Shown: positions 29,796-40,196, counted from the first letter of the stretch. The stretch is 64,000 nucleotides of DNA from Roseobacter litoralis Och 149 (GCF_000154785.2 NC_015730.1:1364001-1428000), one strand, 5' to 3'. A program made the numbers and translations. The notes: generated by a model not told the origin, from the letters alone.

Positions 29796-30590
29796 TTATG
29801 CGGTTTTTTGTTTGAAGCGCCGTGCCAGCAAAAAGCTGCCAAAACCCGACAACATCAGCCATAGCCCTGCAGGCAACGGAACGGCTGCAACAGAGGCGTA
29901 AACGCCTATCGTCGAACTGCCACCTTCACGGTTTACCCACAAACCTGTGGACTGATCGTAGGTGCTGCCAGATGCCTGTCCATTGTGGAGGAAACCCGTT
30001 TGGGTGCCGGGCGTGCCTGCATCGTCCAGACGGAAAAATATGTCCATGACCTTAATCCCGCCATCCAGCGCAATGGGAAGATTGAGATTTGACGTATCTA
30101 TATAAAAGCCGCTGATCTCATCAGGGCTGTTGCCGGTTCTTTCGTTCTTGCTGGTATCTACCGAACCGTCGATAGAATTGTATGTGTTGAAGCCAACCTG
30201 CACGGAGCGAGATTCACCGCCACCGATTGTGTCGAAGTCCAAGTCCAGTGACAACACGCTGCTCCATCTCCGTCCAGCGAACCAATTGGAGTGGTTTACC
30301 CATGAAATCGATCCCAGCAGGATTTCGCCTGACTCAGAAACCTTATGGTCGAATGATTGCCCATGCACAGACAGCACACTGGAATCTGACTTGTTTACTT
30401 TTTTCGCGGTGCTGTTTGGAGTGCCCCAATACAAGGTGTCAGTGTTCTGACCCTCTATTCTTATCGGTGTCGTATGGGTCCCGCGTGGGTCCGATATCGT
30501 ACCGCTGAAGTCTCCGGAAATTGTGCTTGCGACGGACGACGTCGCGCATAGAGCCGCTGCACAAGCGGCAAACATTACATAACGTACCAT
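29796..30590 (-). CDS. Secreted protein with VPLPA-CTERM sorting signal
   Basis: A 264-residue protein starting MVRYVMFAACAA at 30590, with AAAGAG upstream. The signal peptide ends near residue 21. The body is beta-rich with features of a choice-of-anchor-type domain (LLGSISWVNHSNW, SVLSLDLDF). The C-terminus carries the tripartite sorting tail: VPLPAGLW, a hydrophobic helix, then a basic end (RRFKQK). Such proteins are processed by a dedicated exosortase (XrtD type) in Rhodobacterales and placed at the surface or in the matrix. No exosortase gene is in the window. Confidence 0.85.
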   Translation of the reverse strand: MVRYVMFAACAAALCATSSVASTISGDFSGTISDPRGTHTTPIRIEGQNTDTLYWGTPNSTAKKVNKSDSSVLSVHGQSFDHKVSESGEILLGSISWVNHSNWFAGRRWSSVLSLDLDFDTIGGGESRSVQVGFNTYNSIDGSVDTSKNERTGNSPDEISGFYIDTSNLNLPIALDGGIKVMDIFFRLDDAGTPGTQTGFLHNGQASGSTYDQSTGLWVNREGGSSTIGVYASVAAVPLPAGLWLMLSGFGSFLLARRFKQKTA

Positions 30591-31432
30591 ATTTAACTCT
30601 TTTAAACTATTTACAACTCGACTCACTTAGCCCCCCTTTCATAACACCACAACCCTCCTAATTTCGACGATTTTGAAGCATTTTGATTAATTGTTCGTTT
30701 AAAGGGCGTTAACTAATGAAAAATTTACCAATTGTTTTCAAAACGGAAACAAACGTCAACTTTCAGTGAGTCGCTGACGTTGAATCAATGATCTACACAT
30801 CATTTGTTGCGGTGCGGTTCCTCGAGCGCGCTTAGCCTATCGGGCTGCGATCAGTTGGCACGGCTCTAAAGGTTAGGGTCAAGGCATCGTCCTGACTGGC
30901 CCCACCGGGCCTGTCGTGTTTGATGCTGCTATCTTGGTATCATGTACCGCACCAAAGAGGAGATACACGGCAGTGATGCGGGTGGGTTCGGCGCGCGGCT
31001 GCGAATAAATTGATCGCAGCATTTACATGAAGCGCACGCAGAGAACACTGATCCGCAGCCCTTACCGGATGAATGTGCAGAGTTGATGAGATATAGGCTG
31101 TCGCGCAAACGAGCCCATACATCATTGCGCGGTGTCTAATAGCGAAAGTTGGGCCTGAAGCCACCGCAATAAACGGTATTTGATGCGTCCAGACCCGGTC
31201 ATTGCCTTTCAGAGTATTGCACCGCGGATCGCGGGCGCCGACGGTGTTTACCGAAGCTGATCCGGAATTACTTTTGGCAAAAAGCGACGTCATTGACGCA
31301 TGCCTCCCACAATGGTAAACGACGTCAAAAGCCGGGCAGGCGTGTATTCTGATGCGAGCACGAACGGCCTTGGCAAACGCAGCGATCTTTTCGGCATGTC
31401 TTGCTGCGCATGCGTATCAACACGGTAGGCTG
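30591..31432. other. 840-bp interval without a supported gene
   Basis: The left 200 bp are AT-rich and likely hold the promoter of the VPLPA-CTERM gene. Short open frames elsewhere (for example 30940-31293 on the minus strand) have no family resemblance, no ribosome site and odd composition. Nothing else was recognised. Confidence 0.5.
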
Positions 31433-33667
31433 TTAGCCTGTCTGTTTCCTCTTTTCTTGCGCCCGTTTGCCTTTAATCAGGAAGTCTGTTGTTTGCCGTG
31501 CGTCTACAGGTTTGCTGTAAAGATAGCCTTGAACTTCATCGCAGTTCTGCTTGCGCAGGAACGTCTCATGTGCGTGCTTTTCCACGCCTTCAGCTATGAC
31601 TTCAAAACCGAGGCTGTGACAAAGGCGTATCAAGCCGCTTGTCAATCGCGTATTGGCCGGGTTTTTATGCAGATCTGTTATAAAACGTTGATCGACTTTG
31701 ACCCTGTCCAATGGAAATTGCATCAAAGAACTGAGGGATGCAAATCCAGTCCCAAAATCGTCAAACGCAATTGTTATGCCCAATTCGCGAATGGCCTCCA
31801 GCACAGAGGTGATTTTCTCCACGTTCCCCAAGGCGACACGCTCGGTCACCTCCACTTCGATCATCGTGGCAGCGGTTCCATGCCGGGTCATCGCATCGTC
31901 TAGAACCTTGGGCAGGTTATCCCCATAAAGCTGGCTGGCAGACACATTGATCCCGACGCGTACCGGTGTGCCGAGATCCTGCCATATCCGCGCTTGTTTG
32001 CAGGCAAGATCGATCACTTGCTGACCGGCTGGAATGTCAAAAGCGGATGTTTCAAGCGCATTCAGGAACTGGTTGGGATACAGCAACCCCCGTTCAGGGT
32101 GATTCCAACGAAGCAGACTCTCGACGCCGACAATAGTATCGTTTGAAAGCCGCATTTGAGGCTGAAAATGCAGCTCGAACTCGTTATTCTGCAATGCCCG
32201 TTCAAACTGCGCCGTGAGAGTTATGCGACTGTCGTTTTCCTTGCGCATGCTTGGGTCATAAACGACGTGCCGACGCCGTCCTTGGAGCTTGGCCGTGCGC
32301 AGCGCCAAATCCGCATCGACCATGATCCGATCGCATTCGTGTTCCTGAGGGCCCACAAGCTTTATGCCAATCGACAGCTCAACGTGCAGGTTATGCCCAT
32401 CAATCTCGAACGGCCGTGTCATGGCCTGCAAGATGCAATCGGCCGAGCGCACTGTTTCCTCGTTCGTGCCCTCGATTAAGAGCGCAAACTCATCTCCTCC
32501 CAAGCGCGCTGCCAGCGATGTTTTCACCGAACAGTTCACAATTCGTTTTGCGATATCGATTAGCAGACGATCACCGACCGCATGTCCGAGCGCGTCGTTT
32601 ATGTCCTTGAAGCGGTCTACATCAAACAGCAAAATGCCAGTGGGTGGCACCTTGTCCACGTTCAGTCGGTCGCGCAGCGCGGTGTTCCAACAGCGGCGGT
32701 TGGCAAGGCCTGTAAGCGGGTCCGAATTGGCCAGCCGCTCCGCCTCAAGTCGGGACTGTTCCTGCTCCGTGACATTCTGTGTTGCACCCCGATAGCCAAG
32801 AAACGTGCCGTCCTTGTCGAAAACAGGGCGGCCGCTGACGGAAAAATGCATGAGTTTTCCGTCAAATTCCTTGGCATAACGCAAGTCGCGAAAGGGCTTT
32901 CGGGCGTCCAGCAGTTGTAGGTGAGATCGCCATGGCTCGCGGGTCGTATCCACGTTCAGGATGTCCCATCTTTTGTGCCCCACCATGCTTTCAAGCCCAG
33001 CATCCCAAGGATTGGCGCTCGCGGACACGCCAAGCATTGTTTCGGAGGACAACCGGGTAAATCGATGCTCGACATCCGTTTCCCAGAAAATATCCAGCGA
33101 TGCCGTCGTGAAATCCTCCAGCTTGCTTTTTGCCTCCAAACTCGCCTGGTGGCTCGCACGGCCTTCCATCAGGTCCACAACAAGAACCGCCAGTTTCGCA
33201 AGGAGTGCGCGGTCTTCCGATCCAAAGTCCAGATGCGGAACCCCATCAACCAGACATAACGTCCCTACGACGAAACCGTCCGTCGTGCGCAACGGCGCGC
33301 CTGCATAAAAGCGAATGCCGTCGGGCGCTTTTACAAGTTCGTTATTCGCGAACCTAATATCTTTGGTTGCATCAGGGATGACCATCACATCGTTCTGGCG
33401 CACGGCGTACGTGCAGAACGAAACATCAAGGTTCGTCTCGCACAAATCCAATCCGACCTTTGCCTTGAACCACTGTCGGTTAAGGTCGATCAAGGAAACA
33501 AGAACAATGGGGACCGAAAACACACGTGAGGCGATTTCAACTATATGATCAAAGGCAGCTTCGGGGGCGCTATCGAGGATCTTGAACCGCTGTAGCGCCG
33601 ATACATTTTCAAGATGAAATGCGCGGTTGGGATCAAGGTGGATCGGGACATTGTTCTCAGGTGTCAT
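31433..33667 (-). CDS. GAF-PAS-GGDEF-EAL protein, cyclic-di-GMP metabolism
   Basis: A 744-residue cytoplasmic protein, start at 33667 (MTPENNVPI). Order of domains: GAF (about 25-175), PAS (about 190-310), GGDEF (about 320-475) and EAL (about 490-735). The cyclase site RLGGDEFALL is intact, and no RxxD inhibitory site precedes it. The phosphodiesterase residues are intact: ESLLRW, EVTERVAL, FDDFGTGFASL, KVDQRFI and EGVE. It could make or degrade cyclic-di-GMP depending on its sensors, with degradation favoured. No membrane segment is seen. Confidence 0.92.
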   Translation of the reverse strand: MTPENNVPIHLDPNRAFHLENVSALQRFKILDSAPEAAFDHIVEIASRVFSVPIVLVSLIDLNRQWFKAKVGLDLCETNLDVSFCTYAVRQNDVMVIPDATKDIRFANNELVKAPDGIRFYAGAPLRTTDGFVVGTLCLVDGVPHLDFGSEDRALLAKLAVLVVDLMEGRASHQASLEAKSKLEDFTTASLDIFWETDVEHRFTRLSSETMLGVSASANPWDAGLESMVGHKRWDILNVDTTREPWRSHLQLLDARKPFRDLRYAKEFDGKLMHFSVSGRPVFDKDGTFLGYRGATQNVTEQEQSRLEAERLANSDPLTGLANRRCWNTALRDRLNVDKVPPTGILLFDVDRFKDINDALGHAVGDRLLIDIAKRIVNCSVKTSLAARLGGDEFALLIEGTNEETVRSADCILQAMTRPFEIDGHNLHVELSIGIKLVGPQEHECDRIMVDADLALRTAKLQGRRRHVVYDPSMRKENDSRITLTAQFERALQNNEFELHFQPQMRLSNDTIVGVESLLRWNHPERGLLYPNQFLNALETSAFDIPAGQQVIDLACKQARIWQDLGTPVRVGINVSASQLYGDNLPKVLDDAMTRHGTAATMIEVEVTERVALGNVEKITSVLEAIRELGITIAFDDFGTGFASLSSLMQFPLDRVKVDQRFITDLHKNPANTRLTSGLIRLCHSLGFEVIAEGVEKHAHETFLRKQNCDEVQGYLYSKPVDARQTTDFLIKGKRAQEKRKQTG

Positions 33668-34084
33668 ATGCACTGACCTCGTGTCGACAGACCACAGGAC
33701 GCATTCCACACTGGACCCCATTCCGGGAATGATACGATATACGTCGTGCTGATCTGTGAACTCATGAGTTTCCCCTCTGCTCCGGCCAGCAGATTTCCCA
33801 TCAAAGCTCTAATTTTCTCTGAAATTCCCGTTGTCAAAAGGCATTTGATCGCGTGCTTTTACATCAAATCAGAGTCAACTGACTGGAGGTGTCACGCTGT
33901 GCTTCGCCGTCTGAAATTATCAAAGCGGTCAGGTGAAATTCCCCGCCCGACATATGCAGCGTTTGAAAGAAATCACCGTAGTTAGCCAGTGTTTCGTTGC
34001 CCGCTTTCACAGGCCCCTGTCCCCGCATTGATCATGTTTGGGTTTGTCATCTGCAGCCTCAGACGGGCAGGCGGGCCCGTCAAA
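33668..34084. other. 417-bp interval without a supported gene
   Basis: It contains the promoter side of the GGDEF-EAL gene and the 3' flank of the small coiled-coil gene. No convincing reading frame, RNA or repeat was seen. Confidence 0.45.
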
Positions 34085-34471
34085 TCAGCGTTTGCGGGCG
34101 CGTCTTGCAGCGTAGCGACGGTCGCGCTCTGCCTTACGCTCGGCCTCGAGCGCTGCAAAATCCTCAAGTTCTTTTTCTGCGGCCTTGGCACGCTCCGCCG
34201 CAAGCGCCGCTTCGCGCTCTACCGATTGCGCGGCCTCCCGCTCGGCATCCGCGGCTTGTTGCAGCGCGAGAGCCTCTTGTTCCTGACGCAGCTTTTCTGC
34301 ATCGGCCTTGCGTTCTGCCTCGCGCGCCACAGCCAATTCGTCTCTCTCAGCTAGCTTTGCCAGCCTCTCCGGGTCGCTTGCAGCAGCCTTGAACCGTTTA
34401 AGCAGGTCCTTTTTTGCTTCGGATGCATTTTTCAAGCGTCCGTCAAAGCGATCGCGATTGGAGTTTTTCAT
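34085..34471 (-). CDS. Small charged coiled-coil protein, DUF6481-like
   Basis: A 128-residue protein almost entirely of Ala, Glu, Lys and Arg, predicted as one long helix from about residue 10 to 125. The N-terminus (MKNSNRDRFDGRL) resembles the DUF6481 family of alphaproteobacteria. The C-terminus ends in a basic cluster (AARRARKR), suggesting nucleic-acid contact. Function unknown. It stands alone between the GGDEF-EAL gene and the peptide importer. Confidence 0.65.
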   Translation of the reverse strand: MKNSNRDRFDGRLKNASEAKKDLLKRFKAAASDPERLAKLAERDELAVAREAERKADAEKLRQEQEALALQQAADAEREAAQSVEREAALAAERAKAAEKELEDFAALEAERKAERDRRYAARRARKR

Positions 34472-34719
34472 ATTTTCTCAGCTCACATTGGTGTGGTTCA
34501 AGGGGGTGTCGGCGTTGCCAGCCGCATTGGCACTCCAAACACCGTGCCAGTTAACGCACCGATCTATGTGTAGCAATAGGCAAGCGTGCTCTCTTTTCGC
34601 CAGCCTACTGGCAGTTTGTGGACTGCCCGCACCCCTTACGGGTCTGCTTGAGAGGGCATCGAACGTTTCGGCGGCGGGGCCACGGGCCATCACGCCGTGT
34701 ATCGAAAAAATGTGACAGG

Positions 34720-35682
34720 CTATTCCGCCAGATGGCAGGCCACACGGGTATTGTTCAGTGTCCGCATGGCAGGGCGTTGCGTTTTGCAGATGTCGGTGGC
34801 AATTGGGCACCGCGGGTGAAAGGCACATCCGGCCGGTGGGTTGATGGGGTCCGGTATTTCGCCCTCGGGCAGGGCGGCCTCGCGACCAAAGGCGGTCATG
34901 CTTGGCGCGGCTGCGAGCAGCATTTGCGTATAGGGATGTTTCGGGTTGGCAAACAGATCCTCCGGGCTGGCTTCTTCGACGAGGCGGCCGAGGTAGAGCA
35001 CACCGATGCGATCCGCCATATGCTGCACAACCGTCAGATCATGGCTGATCAGCACGTAAGTCAGGCCGAAATTATCCTTCAGATCGCTCATCAGGTTCAG
35101 GACCTGCGCCTGAACGGAGACATCAAGTGCGGATGTCGGCTCATCGCAGACGATCAGTTTGGGTTCGGATGACAAGGCCCGTGCGATGCATATCCGCTGG
35201 CGTTGACCACCTGAGAACTCATGGGGGAATTTGCCCGCATCCAGAGCGGACAGGCCCACTTGTTCGAGCAGTTTTTCCGCCAGACCGTCCGCGTTACCCC
35301 CCCGTGCCACCACAGGTTCCACAATGATGTCGCGCACGCGCCAGCGCGGGTTGAGCGAGGCGAATGGGTCCTGGAAAATCATCTGAATGTCAGAGCGGAT
35401 CACATCGATCTTGCCCGCGTCCGTTTCACTGGCAAGGTTGACGCCGTTGATCTCGACCGTGCCGGCGGTGGGGGTCAAAAGCCCGACCAGCATGCGCCCG
35501 ATGGTGGACTTGCCGGACCCGCTTTCGCCGACCAGCGCGTAGGTGCTGCGTGCTGCGACTTCGAAATCCACCTCCGAGACGGCCGTCAGCAGGGATTTGG
35601 GGCGCCGTTCCAGCACGCGGTTCAACCAAGGCTTTGAGACGTCAAAGACGCGGGTGAGGGATTTGACGGAAATCAGGGACAT
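34720..35682 (-). CDS. Peptide/nickel-type ABC importer, ATP-binding protein (DppF type)
   Basis: A 320-residue ATPase. Walker A is GESGSGKST, the signature FSGGQRQRICIARAL, and Walker B LIVCDEPTSALDVS. The C-terminal oligopeptide-transporter extension contains the four-cysteine-type segment GCAFHPRCPIA, found in DppD/DppF proteins that may hold an iron-sulfur cluster. The ATG at 35682 overlaps the upstream stop by one base (TGATG). It is the last gene of a six-gene operon. Confidence 0.92.
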   Translation of the reverse strand: MSLISVKSLTRVFDVSKPWLNRVLERRPKSLLTAVSEVDFEVAARSTYALVGESGSGKSTIGRMLVGLLTPTAGTVEINGVNLASETDAGKIDVIRSDIQMIFQDPFASLNPRWRVRDIIVEPVVARGGNADGLAEKLLEQVGLSALDAGKFPHEFSGGQRQRICIARALSSEPKLIVCDEPTSALDVSVQAQVLNLMSDLKDNFGLTYVLISHDLTVVQHMADRIGVLYLGRLVEEASPEDLFANPKHPYTQMLLAAAPSMTAFGREAALPEGEIPDPINPPAGCAFHPRCPIATDICKTQRPAMRTLNNTRVACHLAE

Positions 35683-36656
35683 CAGGATACCTTTTGTGCG
35701 GCCATCGGGAACCAACACGCCGCAGCACCATCCGTGATCTGCGGCCTCGGGGCGGCGCTGCATTTGGCTTGCGCATAGGCGCAACGGGGATGAAACGCAC
35801 AGCCCTCGGGGACTTTGTTCAGCCGGGGCATCGCGCCTTCGATCTGGTGCAATCGGGCCTTGCCCTGTGAGGCAAGCGGGGTCGAGGCCATCAGGCCAAA
35901 GGTATAAGGATGGCGGGGGGCAGTGAGGACATTGCGCACGCTGCCCAGTTCCGCAAGCCGACCCGCGTACATGACGGCCACACGGTCGGCGGCTTCGGCA
36001 ATCACGCCCATATCATGAGTGATCAGCATCACCGCCGTGCCACGTTCACGACAGAGCCGCTTGAGAAGGGCGATGATTTGCGCCTGCACGGAGACATCGA
36101 GCGCGGTCGTGGGCTCATCTGCGATGATCAGGGACGGCTCGGCACATAGAGCCAAGGCGATCACCACGCGCTGGCGCATACCACCGCTGAATTCATGCGG
36201 ATAGCTGTCGATGCGTTCGGCGGCCCCGGGGATGCCGACCTCTTCCAATGCCGCAACCGCGCGCTTGTGTGCCTCGCTGCGGCTCACATCGAGGTGGGTC
36301 AATATGGTTTCGGTCAGCTGATCGCCGATGCTGAGCAGGGGGTTCAAAGAGGTGAGGGGGTCCTGAAACACCATGCCGATCTGCTTGCCGCGCAACCGGC
36401 GCATCTCTTCGCCTTCAAGACCATCAATGCGGGTGCCATTCAGCCAAATCTCACCGGCTGCCACATGCGCAGGCGGCGTCAGCAGACCAATCACGGCATT
36501 CCCCGCCATGGATTTTCCAGCACCACTTTCACCCACAACGCCGAGTATTTCGCCAGCATGGATGTCATAACTGACACCGTCCACCGGTTTGACCGTTCCG
36601 CTGCGGTTGGGGATTTCGACCGACAATCCCCGGATCGACAAGACAGCATCCGACAT
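35682..36656 (-). CDS. Peptide/nickel-type ABC importer, ATP-binding protein (DppD type)
   Basis: A 324-residue ATPase starting MSDAVLSIRG at 36656. Walker A is GESGAGKSM (methionine in place of the usual Ser/Thr at the last position, as in many DppD proteins), the signature FSGGMRQRVVIALAL, and Walker B LIIADEPTTALDVS. The C-terminal GCAFHPRCAYA segment matches the family. Both start and stop overlap the neighbours by one base, so the ATPase and permease genes are translationally coupled. Confidence 0.92.
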   Translation of the reverse strand: MSDAVLSIRGLSVEIPNRSGTVKPVDGVSYDIHAGEILGVVGESGAGKSMAGNAVIGLLTPPAHVAAGEIWLNGTRIDGLEGEEMRRLRGKQIGMVFQDPLTSLNPLLSIGDQLTETILTHLDVSRSEAHKRAVAALEEVGIPGAAERIDSYPHEFSGGMRQRVVIALALCAEPSLIIADEPTTALDVSVQAQIIALLKRLCRERGTAVMLITHDMGVIAEAADRVAVMYAGRLAELGSVRNVLTAPRHPYTFGLMASTPLASQGKARLHQIEGAMPRLNKVPEGCAFHPRCAYAQAKCSAAPRPQITDGAAACWFPMAAQKVS

Positions 36657-37600
36657 CAGCGTAACCTCGGGTTCAGCGCATCGCGCAGCCAGTCGCCCAG
36701 CAGGTTGACACTGAGCGCGAGTGCCAGAAGCGTCACGGCAGGGAAGAGCAAAATCCACCACTCACCCGAGAACAGGAACCCCTGACCAATGCGGATCAGT
36801 GTCCCCAGCGAGGGTTGTGTGGCGGGTGCGCCCACGCCCAGAAAACTCAGCGTGGCCTCGGCGATAATCGCAAGCGCCAGCGTGATTGTGGCGATCACCA
36901 GAACGGGCGACAGGACATTGGGCAGGATGTGCCGCAGCATGATGGCAAAAGGCGTGCGGCCAATAAGACGGGCTGCTTCGACGTATTCCTTGCGCTTTTC
37001 CACCATCGTGGCACCGCGCACGACGCGCGCAAACTGCACCCACTCCCCCAGCCCGATGGCGAGGATCAGCACCCAGATGGCCATCTGGTCGCGATATTCG
37101 ACCGGTGTGATCCCCTTGGCGACGCCGAAAATCAGCATGGCCACAAGGATCGAGGGAAAGGTCAGCTGCACATCAGCCGTGCGCATGATGATGGTTTCCG
37201 TCCAGCCGCCCACATAGCCGGAAATCAACCCCAGCGTGATGCCCAGCACCATCGCCAGCAACACCGCAGCGACACCTACGAACAAAGACACGCGCATCCC
37301 GTAAAGAATGGTCGAAAACACATCCCGCCCCTGATCATCGGTGCCCAGCAAAAAGCTCTCTCCGGTAAAGGCATTCGGGGTCATCGGCCCGGTGAAACCA
37401 TTCATCAGGTTGAGGGACGAAGGATCGAACGGGTTGGTCGGGGCAATCAGCGGGGCAAAAACAGCTGAGAGCACAAGGAGGCCGAATACGATTGAAGAGA
37501 CCACGGCAACAGGCGATTTCTTGAACATGTAGAAAACGTCGCTGTCGAGGAACACCCGCAGGCGTGATTGCTCTGCCGCCTTTATTGGCAAATCAGTCAT
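36656..37600 (-). CDS. Peptide/nickel-type ABC importer permease (DppC type)
   Basis: A 314-residue permease with a cytoplasmic N-terminus and six helices. The coupling EAA loop is EYVEAARLIGRTPFAIMLRH. The conserved LGTDDQGRDVFS after the first helix is typical of DppC/OppC. It forms the membrane channel with the DppB-type protein encoded just upstream. Confidence 0.92.
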   Translation of the reverse strand: MTDLPIKAAEQSRLRVFLDSDVFYMFKKSPVAVVSSIVFGLLVLSAVFAPLIAPTNPFDPSSLNLMNGFTGPMTPNAFTGESFLLGTDDQGRDVFSTILYGMRVSLFVGVAAVLLAMVLGITLGLISGYVGGWTETIIMRTADVQLTFPSILVAMLIFGVAKGITPVEYRDQMAIWVLILAIGLGEWVQFARVVRGATMVEKRKEYVEAARLIGRTPFAIMLRHILPNVLSPVLVIATITLALAIIAEATLSFLGVGAPATQPSLGTLIRIGQGFLFSGEWWILLFPAVTLLALALSVNLLGDWLRDALNPRLR

Positions 37601-38580
37601 CAGTGCCCTCCCGCACGGTCAACCCGCAGGCGCGGGTCGATAAAGAAATAAAGGATATCCACGATCAGGTTGATCGCGACAAACATGACTGAAATCAGCA
37701 TGAGGTATGCGGCCATAACGGGGATATCGACAAATTGCACAGCGTTGATGAACAACAGACCGACGCCCGGCCATTGGAACACTGTTTCCGTGATGATGGC
37801 GAATGCGATGATCGCGCCAAGCTGCAAACCGATCACGGTGATTACGGGCACCATCGTATTTTTCAGCGCATGGCGGAAATTGATCGCCCGTTCGCGCAGG
37901 CCCCGCGCGCGGGCAAAGCGGATGTAGTCCTGGCGCAGCACCTCCAGCATCTCGGATCGCACCAGTCGCATGATCAGCGTCATCTGATAAAGACCCAGCG
38001 TGATGGAGGGCAGGATCAGCGCCTTGAGGCCGGAACTCGTGAGCAGCCCCGTGGACCAATTACCGATCTGCACGACCTCGCCGCGCCCGAAACTGGGCAG
38101 CCATCCTAGTTCAACAGAAAAGATATAGATCAGCAGGATCCCGATCAGAAACGTCGGCAGGGAGACACCGATCAGCGAGGCGGACATGATGAAATTGGCC
38201 GTGAACCCCTTGCGCCGGATCGCCGTGAACACCCCGAAGGCAATGCCAAAAGCGATGGCAAGGATGCCGGACACGGCGGCAAGCTCAAGCGTGGCGGGCG
38301 CGCGTTCGAGCAGGATTTCCGCCACGGGCCGTCCCTGACGATAGCTGACACCAAAGTTGCCCTGCGCCGCCTCCTGCAGGAACCTGTAATATTGAACGGG
38401 AAACGACTGATCGAGGCCCAGTTGTTCACGCAGCCGTTCGATATCCATCGCCGTGCGTTCCTGACCCAGCATGTTGTCAATCGGATCGCCGATAAAGCGA
38501 AACATCGAAAAAGCCGTCAGCCCCACGATCAGCAAGACAAGCGCGGATTGCAGGACACGCCGGATGATAAAGGCAAGCAT
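37600..38580 (-). CDS. Peptide/nickel-type ABC importer permease (DppB type)
   Basis: A 326-residue permease with six helices. It has the long periplasmic loop with REQLGLDQSFPVQYYRFL, typical of DppB/OppB, and the coupling loop DYIRFARARGLRERAINFRH. It overlaps the DppC-type start by one base (TGATG). Confidence 0.92.
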   Translation of the reverse strand: MLAFIIRRVLQSALVLLIVGLTAFSMFRFIGDPIDNMLGQERTAMDIERLREQLGLDQSFPVQYYRFLQEAAQGNFGVSYRQGRPVAEILLERAPATLELAAVSGILAIAFGIAFGVFTAIRRKGFTANFIMSASLIGVSLPTFLIGILLIYIFSVELGWLPSFGRGEVVQIGNWSTGLLTSSGLKALILPSITLGLYQMTLIMRLVRSEMLEVLRQDYIRFARARGLRERAINFRHALKNTMVPVITVIGLQLGAIIAFAIITETVFQWPGVGLLFINAVQFVDIPVMAAYLMLISVMFVAINLIVDILYFFIDPRLRVDRAGGH

Positions 38581-38630
38581 GATGGTGACTATCCCAATTG
38601 CCGCCGGGCCTGATCGCCCCGCAGATGTTC

Positions 38631-40196
38631 CTAGTTAACGCTAACCCAGCGCAGAATAAAGAAGTTGTCGGGCCGTTGCACCAGATCGATATGCGCACGG
38701 GCCCCCCAAACGAGCGGCTGCACATAAAGTGGCACATAGGCCGTGTCCCGCTGCAGGATCTGCGCCACCTCATCCAGCATCGCCTGACGCGCAGGCTCGT
38801 CAATTTCCGACTGGATCATTGGCAGCAATTCATCGACGCGCGCACTAGAATAGCCGCCGAAATTCCAACTGCCCAGACGCTTTTCCTCATTCGGGGTCGC
38901 GGCCAGAAAGCGGATCGGGTGTTCAGCGTCAAAGGTGCCGGGCGACCAGCCCAGCAGATACATGTCGTAATTATCCGCGCGCAATTCGGGCCAATAGGTC
39001 TGCACGGGCATCGCATCGAGCGTGGCGCGCATGCCGACCTGTGCCAGCATGGCCGTGATCGCCTGACAGACCGCTTCGTCATTCAGATAGCGGTCATTGG
39101 GGCACTTGAACCCGAATGAAAACCCATCCGGATATCCGGCTTCGGCCAACAGGGCACGCGCGGCATCGGGGTCATAGGGGGGCTGCCCGGCCAGCGCATC
39201 GGAATAGCCGCGCATGGCGGGGCTGACCAATTGGTTCACCGCTTCGGCGTTGCCGCGCATCGTTGTTTGCAGGATCGCGGGCACGTTGATGGCATGGGCC
39301 ACGGCGCGGCGCACGCGCGGGTCGGTGAAGGGATTGGCGTCCGGTGTCTGCGCAGAATATTTCAACGTTTCTGCCTCATGCGGAAAGCCTAACATGATCA
39401 CACGCGCCTCGATGCCCTGGATCACCTTGATATTGGTGTCCTGCTGCAAGCGCGCGACATCCTGCACCGGCACCGGGTTGATGAAATCGACATCCCCCGA
39501 CAGCAATGCCGCGATGGCGGTGGCGGGGTTCTGGATGGGCGTAAACTCTGCCCGGGTGATGTTATGGGTCGCCGCACCCCACCAGCCTGCGTGCGGTTCA
39601 AGCACGGTGCGCAGGCCCGGTTCACGGCTCGTGATCGCAAAGGCCCCGGTGCCATTGGCATGCAGCGTGGCATGGTTGCCGCGTTCCTTGTCCGGGCGGG
39701 TGGCATCGTTTGCCATGGCCCAGTCGCTGTCCATGATCATCCAGTTTGCGATGCTGTCGGGAAAGATCGGATTGGGCGCGGTGGTCATGAAATCGACCGT
39801 AAAATCATCGACAAGGATCACATCCGAGACCGGCGCGAACCAACTGCTGGTATCCGCCGCATCGCTGGCGGCGCGCTCATAGGAAAACAGCACGTCCTGT
39901 GCGGTGAACTCAGCCCCATCCTGAAAGGTAACATCGCGGCGCAGGTTGAAACGCCAGCCCTCACCATCGCCAATCGCTTCCCAGCTTATGGCGAGTGCGG
40001 GTTCGATGGCCATGTCCTGACCGCGCCGTACAAGACCTTCGTAGACGTTGTTGAGAAACCCCAGAACAGGCGCTGAATTGACCGCATGCGGGTCCATGGT
40101 TTGCGGGTCTGTCGTGCTGGCCCATGTAAATTCAGCCGCCTGCGCAACAGGTGCCAGAACAGCGAAGAGGGCGGCAAAGCTTAAATTTCGTAACAT
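38631..40196 (-). CDS. Periplasmic binding protein of the peptide-type importer, first paralogue from the permease side
   Basis: A 521-residue exported protein starting MLRNLSFAAL at 40196, with AGGGATAG upstream. The signal peptide ends at about residue 20 (AQA|AEFTW). It belongs to SBP family 5, with the hallmark FTWASTTDPQTMDPHAVNS and FQDGAEFTAQDVLFSYERA. Relatives bind peptides, opines, glutathione or nickel chelates. It is 50 bp upstream of the dppB-type gene and 88 bp downstream of a second, similar binding-protein gene. Confidence 0.9.
   Translation of the reverse strand: MLRNLSFAALFAVLAPVAQAAEFTWASTTDPQTMDPHAVNSAPVLGFLNNVYEGLVRRGQDMAIEPALAISWEAIGDGEGWRFNLRRDVTFQDGAEFTAQDVLFSYERAASDAADTSSWFAPVSDVILVDDFTVDFMTTAPNPIFPDSIANWMIMDSDWAMANDATRPDKERGNHATLHANGTGAFAITSREPGLRTVLEPHAGWWGAATHNITRAEFTPIQNPATAIAALLSGDVDFINPVPVQDVARLQQDTNIKVIQGIEARVIMLGFPHEAETLKYSAQTPDANPFTDPRVRRAVAHAINVPAILQTTMRGNAEAVNQLVSPAMRGYSDALAGQPPYDPDAARALLAEAGYPDGFSFGFKCPNDRYLNDEAVCQAITAMLAQVGMRATLDAMPVQTYWPELRADNYDMYLLGWSPGTFDAEHPIRFLAATPNEEKRLGSWNFGGYSSARVDELLPMIQSEIDEPARQAMLDEVAQILQRDTAYVPLYVQPLVWGARAHIDLVQRPDNFFILRWVSVN

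Noticed and set aside
30940..31293. 117-codon frame in the 840-bp gap
   Set aside because: No ribosome site, no recognisable family, odd residue mix; left as unassigned sequence.
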